5,100 bases of DNA, from positions 1 to 5,100 of the forward strand of contig JAEZMP010000051.1 in the NCBI GenBank assembly GCA_023442215.1, read 5' to 3'. Shown piece by piece: positions 1-5,100 of the stretch. How positions within the stretch are numbered: the stretch's first letter is position 1; the number at the start of each line of letters is the position of its first letter. The position numbers and the translations under genes were made by a program. The DNA is from Pseudomonadota bacterium (GTDB taxonomy: Bacteria; Pseudomonadota; Alphaproteobacteria; Rhizobiales; Segnochrobactraceae). The notes beneath the pieces were generated by a model. It searched no databases, was not told the DNA's origin, and saw only the letters and a program-made list of their open reading frames with translations.

Positions 1-2299
<2,299 letters not shown>

Positions 2300-2333
2300 A
2301 ATTCGTCCGCACACGAACGTGGCCGGACAGGCG

Positions 2334-2365
2334 AAGGGCGGGAATTTCCCCGCCCTTTTTCTTTT
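2334..2365 (+). terminator. Intrinsic terminator of gyrB
   Basis: A perfect 9-bp stem (AAGGGCGGG at 2334-2342 with CCCGCCCTT at 2349-2357) closes a 6-nt loop, AATTTC. It runs straight into a T-rich tract, TTTTTCTTTT (2356-2365). It begins 35 bp after the gyrB stop codon. This is the classical Rho-independent form and should separate gyrB from the regulator gene downstream. The arms are symmetric, but there is no matching T tract for the minus strand and no convergent gene. Confidence 0.93.
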
Positions 2366-2381
2366 GAAAGCAATGGCTTAC

Positions 2382-2392
2382 GGCATGATGCC
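2382..2392. repeat. Short perfect inverted repeat GGCAT-G-ATGCC
   Basis: An 11-bp dyad with 5-bp arms and a single central base lies between the gyrB terminator and the fixK-like gene, about 100 bp before the regulator start. It could be half of a regulator site, but it is short enough to arise by chance. No function is assigned. Confidence 0.35.
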
Positions 2393-2425
2393 ATCCGACT
2401 AAGGAGGTTTACTTAAGAGGCAAAC

Positions 2426-2449
2426 CGAATTTCGGCCGGCCGGTATTCG
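2426..2449. repeat. 24-bp imperfect palindrome upstream of the fixK-like gene
   Basis: The outer arms CGAAT (2426-2430) and ATTCG (2445-2449) flank the perfect core CGGCCGGCCG (2433-2442), separated on each side by two bases that do not match. Ten of twelve base pairs are symmetric. It is centred about 56 bp before the ATG and 29 bp upstream of the centre of the FixK-like box, a suitable place for an operator or activator site. It abuts a weaker dyad (GGTTT 2406-2410 with AAACC 2422-2426). The binding factor is unknown, and the GC-rich core may partly reflect base composition. Confidence 0.45.
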
Positions 2450-2459
2450 CCCTATCCGT

Positions 2460-2473
2460 TTGACATCGATCAT
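2460..2473. promoter_or_regulatory. FixK/FNR-type binding box
   Basis: TTGAC-ATCG-ATCAT matches the FNR/FixK consensus TTGAT-N4-ATCAA at eight of ten half-site positions, with both TTGA and ATCA cores intact and correctly spaced. It is centred about 27 bp before the ATG of the FixK-like regulator, which carries the E-xx-SR recognition residues expected to read TTGA. That is too close for the usual activator position (41.5 bp before the transcript start) for this start codon, so negative autoregulation or roadblock control is more likely. Its first six bases also spell a -35 hexamer, but no suitable -10 follows at 17 bp. Confidence 0.55.
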
Positions 2474-2493
2474 ATCGGAACGAGGCGACCCCC

Positions 2494-3210
2494 ATGCAGC
2501 ACGCCACCCTAGAGCGCAGCCCTGCCCATCAGCGCCGTACCGCCGTTCTGACCCCCTTCCCGGCCATCCGCGCCCCGCAGCCGGCTGCGGCGGACGCAGC
2601 CACCCTGCCGACCGCCCTGCTCGACCTGTTCGCCGGCACCGAGATGACCGTGCCGTTCGAGCGGAACTCCGAAATCTACGGCGAGGGCGAGCCGACCGAT
2701 TATGTGCACTTCGTCGTGAGCGGCACGGTGCGCGTGTGCAAGCTGCTCGATGACGGCCGCCGCCAGATCGAAGCCTTCCACCGCCAGGGCGCGGTGTTCG
2801 GGCTTGAGATCGGCACCACCCACCGCTTCTCCGCCGAGGCCGTGACGCCGGTGACGCTGAGGCTGGTACGTCGCAGCGTCGTCGTCGCGCTGGCCGCCCG
2901 CGATCGGGAAATCGCCCAGGCGCTGTGGACGCTGGCCGCCGGCGACCTGCAGCGCTCCCAGGACCACGTGCTGCTGCTTGGGCGCAAGACCGCCCAGGAG
3001 CGCGTGGCGAGCTTCCTCGGCGAACTCGCGAGCGGCGAGGCCGTCGACCTGCCGATGTCGCGCCAGGACATGGCCGATTATCTGGGCCTGACGATCGAGA
3101 CCGTCTCGCGCACGCTGACACAGCTCGAAGGCAACGGTATCATCGCCTTCCGCAGCCCGCGCCGGATCGTGATCCGCAACCGGGCCGCGCTTCGCCGGCT
3201 CGACGGCTGA
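2494..3210 (+). CDS. fixK: Crp/Fnr-family transcription regulator, FixK/FixK2-like
   Basis: This 238-residue protein is a dimeric DNA-binding regulator of the FixK branch, which in rhizobia and relatives activates genes for microaerobic respiration, denitrification and anaerobic metabolism, usually below FixLJ. Residues 1-42 are Ala/Pro-rich and poorly structured. A cyclic-nucleotide-type beta-barrel spans about 45-132 (VVSGTVRVCKLL, GAVFGLE, RFSAEA). The dimer helix carries LLLGRKTAQERVASFL (161-175 region). The helix-turn-helix spans about 186-217, with Glu202, Ser205 and Arg206 in ETVSR as TTGA-reading residues. The only cysteine is Cys82; the N-terminal cysteine cluster that holds the FNR iron-sulfur centre is absent, so it should not sense oxygen directly. 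The ATG at 2494 has a GAGG site (2482-2485) eight bases upstream, and an in-frame stop at 2461 excludes a much longer form. The C-terminal 49 residues after Ser189 align in length with FixK2. Family is sure; FixK2/AadR orthology is likely, not proven. Confidence 0.9.
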   Translation: MQHATLERSPAHQRRTAVLTPFPAIRAPQPAAADAATLPTALLDLFAGTEMTVPFERNSEIYGEGEPTDYVHFVVSGTVRVCKLLDDGRRQIEAFHRQGAVFGLEIGTTHRFSAEAVTPVTLRLVRRSVVVALAARDREIAQALWTLAAGDLQRSQDHVLLLGRKTAQERVASFLGELASGEAVDLPMSRQDMADYLGLTIETVSRTLTQLEGNGIIAFRSPRRIVIRNRAALRRLDG

Positions 3211-3346
3211 AGCCCGCCGGTGCTACCGTGCGTTGAAGCCCCCTCGCGACGGCCGCGTGTTCAGCCCGCGCCGTGACATCCGGGTTTCGCCGGCCCGGGA
3301 GACAGCCGTTTCCGCGTTGGCCGGCCCTGCGTCTGTTCCGCGTTCC

Positions 3347-3369
3347 CGGCCCGGTCTCTTTCCGGGCCG
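3347..3369 (+). other. Stem-loop, 8-bp perfect stem, without T tract
   Basis: CGGCCCGG (3347-3354) pairs with CCGGGCCG (3362-3369) around a 7-nt loop, TCTCTTT. It lies 137 bp after the fixK stop. The stem is strong, but the sequence after it (CTGACC) has no T run, so it is not a standard intrinsic terminator. It could mark a transcript 3' end or simply be a GC-rich dyad. Confidence 0.4.
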
Positions 3370-3385
3370 CTGACCAAGCCGGGGC

Positions 3386-3460
3386 ACATTGCGTTCGGAT
3401 CGAAAAGATCGGAGCGGCAGGAATGTGCTCAAGCTCTTGAATCTGGAGCGATTTCTTTCG
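3386..3460. repeat. Possible copy of a Hyphomicrobiales dispersed intergenic repeat
   Basis: The stretch includes TCAAG-CT-CTTGA (3429-3440, a perfect 5-2-5 dyad) followed by CTGGAGCGATTTC (3443-3455). From memory, wording of the GAGCGATTTC kind with nearby CTCAAG/CTTGA recurs between genes in many Hyphomicrobiales genomes as palindromic dispersed elements. It is more AT-rich than its surroundings and sits entirely between genes, as such repeats do. Only one copy is visible here, so repeat status rests on recollection rather than on this window. Confidence 0.4.
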
Positions 3461-3537
3461 GCCGGGCATCCGGCCGGACGCTGCCAGGTCCAGGCTGGAG
3501 CGGACGCTCCAGCGCCCCTCCGGACCGACGAGGTCCG
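3457..3537 (+). other. Cluster of three stem-loops before the unknown gene
   Basis: Three perfect dyads lie in 81 bases. The first is CGGCCGG (3459-3465) with CCGGCCG (3470-3476) around GCAT, extendable by T-G and T-A pairs to 3457-3478. The second is GCTGGAGCG (3494-3502) with CGCTCCAGC (3505-3513), a 9-2-9 dyad. The third is CGGACC (3521-3526) with GGTCCG (3532-3537) around GACGA. The octamer CTGGAGCG also occurs at 3443-3450, so the right arm of the second stem has two possible partners. If transcribed, this would form a structured leader ending seven bases before the GGAG ribosome site. It may instead be part of a REP-like element. Confidence 0.5.
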
Positions 3538-3547
3538 CAGCCCGGAG
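3518..3547 (+). promoter_or_regulatory. Possible ribosome-site-sequestering pairing
   Basis: CTCCGG (3518-3523) is the exact complement of CCGGAG (3542-3547), which contains the GGAG ribosome site for the ATG at 3556. This pairing competes with the 3521-3537 stem-loop because they share 3521-3523, which gives two mutually exclusive structures. Six GC-rich pairs can arise by chance, so this is a hypothesis about translational control. Confidence 0.3.
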
Positions 3548-3555
3548 CCGCCGCC

Positions 3556-3999
3556 ATGATCAACCCCGTCGCCAGCCCCGCCTCGATCTCCGCCACGTCC
3601 TCCCATGGCGCCACCGCCGGCAGGGTGCCGTTGCCGCCGGCCTTCCGGCGCATCCGGCTGGATCTCGCCCGCGAGAAGGGCCATCCTGAGGGCAGCAATT
3701 CGCACACCTACGCCTTCGTCGCGCCGCTGGATGCCGACGGGCACATCTCGCCCGAGCTCTGGGCGGCGCACCGCGAGGTGTGCCGGGCCGTCCGCAACCG
3801 CGACGGCGAACAGTTCGTCGGCCATCTCGTGCGCCGGCCGGGCGGTAGCTGGGCATTCCGCTATCCCGCCGACGCGCACCTCGACGACGAGGCCGGCTAC
3901 CATTTCGGCAACGAGGCCTTCCTGATCGGGGAATATGTCTCGATCCACGAAGGCGACGGCATGCACACCTTCCGCGTGATCGCCGTCGAGCCGCTCTGA
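3556..3999 (+). CDS. Conserved-type hypothetical protein, 147 residues
   Basis: I cannot name a function for this small, probably cytoplasmic protein. It has no signal peptide, no membrane segment, and one lone cysteine (Cys76). Residues 1-23 are Ser/Ala-rich and may be variable or mis-started. From about Val24 the sequence looks like a compact domain: VPLPPAFRRIRLDLARE, HPEGS (43-47), FVAPLDADGHI (54-64), ELWAAHREVC, LVRRPGG (91-97), then DDEAGYHFGNEAF and GEYVSIHEGDGMHTFRV near the end. I recall similar unnamed proteins with DADGHI, GEYVSI and HTFRV wording in other alphaproteobacteria, which favours a real + strand gene over the antisense frame. The ATG has GGAG (3544-3547) eight bases upstream; GTG at 3625 is a poorer alternative. 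It lies between a FixK-like regulator and an alcohol dehydrogenase, so a role in low-oxygen metabolism is a guess from context. Confidence 0.8.
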   Translation: MINPVASPASISATSSHGATAGRVPLPPAFRRIRLDLAREKGHPEGSNSHTYAFVAPLDADGHISPELWAAHREVCRAVRNRDGEQFVGHLVRRPGGSWAFRYPADAHLDDEAGYHFGNEAFLIGEYVSIHEGDGMHTFRVIAVEPL

Positions 4000-4053
4000 G
4001 CGCCCGGACGGGACTTCGCCGGCGCCGCGCCGCCGCGGCAATCGCCGCGCACG

Positions 4054-4105
4054 ACGACGTTCGACCAAACGACGTTCGACAGCAACGACGTCAGACAAAG
4101 ACGAC
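4054..4105. repeat. Degenerate tandem repeat, 15-16 bp period
   Basis: ACGACGTTCGAC occurs exactly at 4054-4065 and 4069-4080. A third copy with two changes (ACGACGTCAGAC) is at 4085-4096, and a shorter copy (ACGAC) begins at 4101. The starts are spaced 15, 16 and 16 bp, about one and a half DNA turns. The units lie 70-120 bp before the dehydrogenase ATG. They could be repeated regulator sites or a slippage-derived array. Confidence 0.6.
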
Positions 4106-4124
4106 TGAATAACGAGGTCGGCGC

Positions 4125-4153
4125 GTTCAAGACCGCGTCGACGTGTTCAAGAC
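4125..4153. repeat. Direct repeat GTTCAAGAC, 20 bp apart
   Basis: The nonamer GTTCAAGAC appears at 4125-4133 and again at 4145-4153, exactly 20 bp apart, close to two helical turns, so both copies face the same side of the DNA. The second ends 22 bp before the dehydrogenase start codon. This geometry would suit a dimeric or cooperative regulator close to the promoter, but no known family motif is recognised. Confidence 0.5.
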
Positions 4154-4175
4154 ACAATATGCCTGGGAGGCAGCC

Positions 4176-5100
4176 ATGACAGCCAAGATGAGAGCCGCGA
4201 TCTTCGTCGAACCGGGCCGCATCGTGCTCGACGAGAAGCCGATCCCGGACGTCGGGCCGCAGGATGCCCTGATCCGCATCACCACCACCACGATCTGCGG
4301 AACCGACATCCACATCCTGAAGGGCGAGTATCCGGTCGCGAAGGGCCTGACGATCGGCCATGAGCCGGTCGGCATCATCGAGAAGCTCGGCTCCGGCGTG
4401 ACCGGCTTCCGCGAAGGCCAGCGCGTGATCGCCGGGGCGATCACCCCGAGCGGCCACTCGTTCGCCTGCCTGTGCGGCTGCTCCTCGCAGGACGGACCCG
4501 GCACCCGCCACGGCTTCAAGGCCATGGGCGGCTGGAAGTTCGGCAACACCATCGACGGCACCCAGGCGGAATATGTGCTGGTGCCGGACGCGCTGGTGAA
4601 CCTGAGCCCCGTGCCGGACCATCTCACCGACGAACAGGTGCTGATGTGCCCGGACATCATGTCCACCGGCTTCTCCGGCGCGGAATCGGGCGGCGTGCGC
4701 ATCGGCGACACCGTGGTGGTGTTCGCCCTCGGCCCGATCGGGCTCTGCGCGGTCGCCGGCGCCAAGCTGATGGGCGCGACCACCATCATCGGCGTCGACA
4801 CCGTGCCGAAGCGGATCGAGATCGCCCGCACGCTCGGCGCCACCCACGTAGTCGACTTCAAGACCCACGACCCGGTGGAAGAGATCATGCGGCTGACGGA
4901 CGGCCGCGGCGCGGACGTTTCCATCGAGGCGCTCGGCACCCAGAAGACGTTCGAGGCGGCCCTGAGGGTGCTGCGCCCGGGCGGCACGCTTTCGAGCCTC
5001 GGCGTCTATTCGTCCGACCTGACCATTCCGCTCGGCGCCTTCTCCGCCGGCCTCGGCGACAACCGCATCGTCACCACGCTCTGCCCGGGCGGCAAGGACC
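4176..5100 (+). CDS. adh: Zinc-dependent medium-chain alcohol dehydrogenase, 3' end missing
   Basis: This cytoplasmic oxidoreductase interconverts alcohols with aldehydes or ketones using a nicotinamide cofactor. The 308 visible residues resemble the multifunctional fermentative alcohol dehydrogenase of Cupriavidus necator and, more distantly, Thermoanaerobacter secondary alcohol dehydrogenase; about 50 C-terminal residues lie beyond the window. Catalytic zinc ligands are Cys41 (ICGTDIH), His62-Glu63 (GHEP) and Asp160 (CPDIMSTGF). The Rossmann motif reads ALGPIGL (184-190), with Ala in place of the first Gly, and Asp208 ends the second strand, which favours NAD over NADP. The structural-zinc loop is reduced to Cys98, Cys100 and Cys102. 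TLCPGGK sits at the window end. The ATG at 4176 has GGGAGG (4165-4170) five bases upstream, and the N-terminus MTAKMRAAIFVEPGR matches the C. necator start, which favours it over Met5. The substrate could be ethanol, a secondary alcohol, a diol or acetoin; sequence alone does not decide. Confidence 0.93.
   Translation, partial: MTAKMRAAIFVEPGRIVLDEKPIPDVGPQDALIRITTTTICGTDIHILKGEYPVAKGLTIGHEPVGIIEKLGSGVTGFREGQRVIAGAITPSGHSFACLCGCSSQDGPGTRHGFKAMGGWKFGNTIDGTQAEYVLVPDALVNLSPVPDHLTDEQVLMCPDIMSTGFSGAESGGVRIGDTVVVFALGPIGLCAVAGAKLMGATTIIGVDTVPKRIEIARTLGATHVVDFKTHDPVEEIMRLTDGRGADVSIEALGTQKTFEAALRVLRPGGTLSSLGVYSSDLTIPLGAFSAGLGDNRIVTTLCPGGKD

Larger units (their letters stand above)
3211..3555. other. 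345-bp intergenic region, no convincing gene, rich in dyads
   Basis: No reading frame here has a convincing start, ribosome site or recognisable protein. The first half (3211-3345) is plain GC-rich sequence in which I see nothing. The second half holds a stem-loop at 3347-3369, a stretch resembling a dispersed alphaproteobacterial repeat (about 3386-3460), and three stem-loops at 3457-3537 directly before the ribosome binding site of the next gene. No strong -35/-10 pair or FixK box was found. Confidence 0.6.
4000..4175. other. Intergenic region upstream of the alcohol dehydrogenase
   Basis: These 176 bp contain two kinds of short repeat (about 4054-4105 and 4125-4153) and the ribosome site GGGAGG (4165-4170). 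I found no clear sigma-70 or sigma-54 promoter, no FixK box and no T-tailed hairpin after the preceding stop. The ordered repeats suggest that the dehydrogenase has its own control region. Confidence 0.5.

Noticed and set aside
2401..2407. AAGGAGG as the ribosome site of a small gene
   Set aside because: No ATG, GTG or TTG follows within a workable distance, and the downstream frame meets TAA at once.
2406..2417. FixJ-like site (reverse strand CTTAAGTAAACC)
   Set aside because: Only the TAAGTA core resembles the FixJ consensus GTAAGTAG as I recall it; this is too short and inexact to call.
2460..2488. TTGACA at 2460-2465 as the -35 of the regulator promoter
   Set aside because: The hexamer 17 bp downstream (AGGCGA) is not a -10, and the transcript would start at about the ATG, losing the ribosome site.
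2399..3121. 240-codon minus-strand open frame opposite the FixK-like gene
   Set aside because: It is Arg-rich low-complexity antisense over a clearly conserved Crp/Fnr gene.
3211..3236. Extended + strand frame overlapping the end of the FixK-like gene
   Set aside because: It is an out-of-frame Arg/Pro/Ala-rich shadow of the regulator gene, with no ribosome site or recognisable motif.
3223..4098. 291-codon minus-strand open frame over the unknown gene and its leader
   Set aside because: The product is Arg/Gly-rich without domain patterns, and it runs through intergenic dyads. The + strand frame has a ribosome site and patterned motifs.
3897..4987. Long minus-strand open frames opposite the dehydrogenase
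   Set aside because: The + strand encodes all catalytic residues of a known family, so the antisense frames are shadows of its codon bias.

Overview
The window comes from a GC-rich alphaproteobacterium, most likely of the Hyphomicrobiales (Rhizobiales). Three things point there: GyrB has the long Gram-negative architecture with alphaproteobacterial wording; the regulator belongs to the cysteine-poor FixK/FixK2 branch of the Crp/Fnr family, typical of rhizobia, Bradyrhizobium and Rhodopseudomonas relatives; and one intergenic stretch resembles the dispersed GAGCGATTTC-type repeats I remember from Hyphomicrobiales genomes. Codon use looks uniform, with no sign of a transposase, phage gene, CRISPR array, tRNA or rRNA.

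Layout, all genes on the + strand: (1) positions 1-2299 hold gyrB, lacking about its first 36-37 codons at the window edge, followed by a textbook intrinsic terminator (2334-2365). (2) Positions 2300-2493 are a 194-bp regulatory intergenic region with several short dyads and a FixK/FNR-type box. (3) Positions 2494-3210 encode a FixK-like Crp/Fnr regulator. (4) Positions 3211-3555 are a 345-bp gap with no convincing gene, but with a possible dispersed-repeat remnant and four GC-rich stem-loops, the last three packed just before the next ribosome binding site. (5) Positions 3556-3999 encode a 147-residue conserved-looking protein of unknown function. (6) Positions 4000-4175 hold short tandem and direct repeats. 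(7) Positions 4176-5100 encode the first 308 residues of a zinc-dependent medium-chain alcohol dehydrogenase resembling the multifunctional fermentative enzyme of Cupriavidus necator, cut by the window end.

How they may work together: gyrB is housekeeping and is insulated by its terminator. The next three genes could form a low-oxygen response neighbourhood. FixK proteins activate genes for microaerobic and anaerobic life, and the C. necator dehydrogenase is known to be made under oxygen limitation. No clear FixK box was found before the small gene or the dehydrogenase, so the functional link is inferred from gene order and family knowledge. The most notable sequence observations are the FixK-like box before the regulator's own gene, a serine where Bradyrhizobium FixK2 carries its redox-sensitive cysteine, the hairpin cluster next to the ribosome binding site of the unknown gene, and the 15-16 bp repeats before the dehydrogenase. 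I see no clear evidence of a wholly new system.
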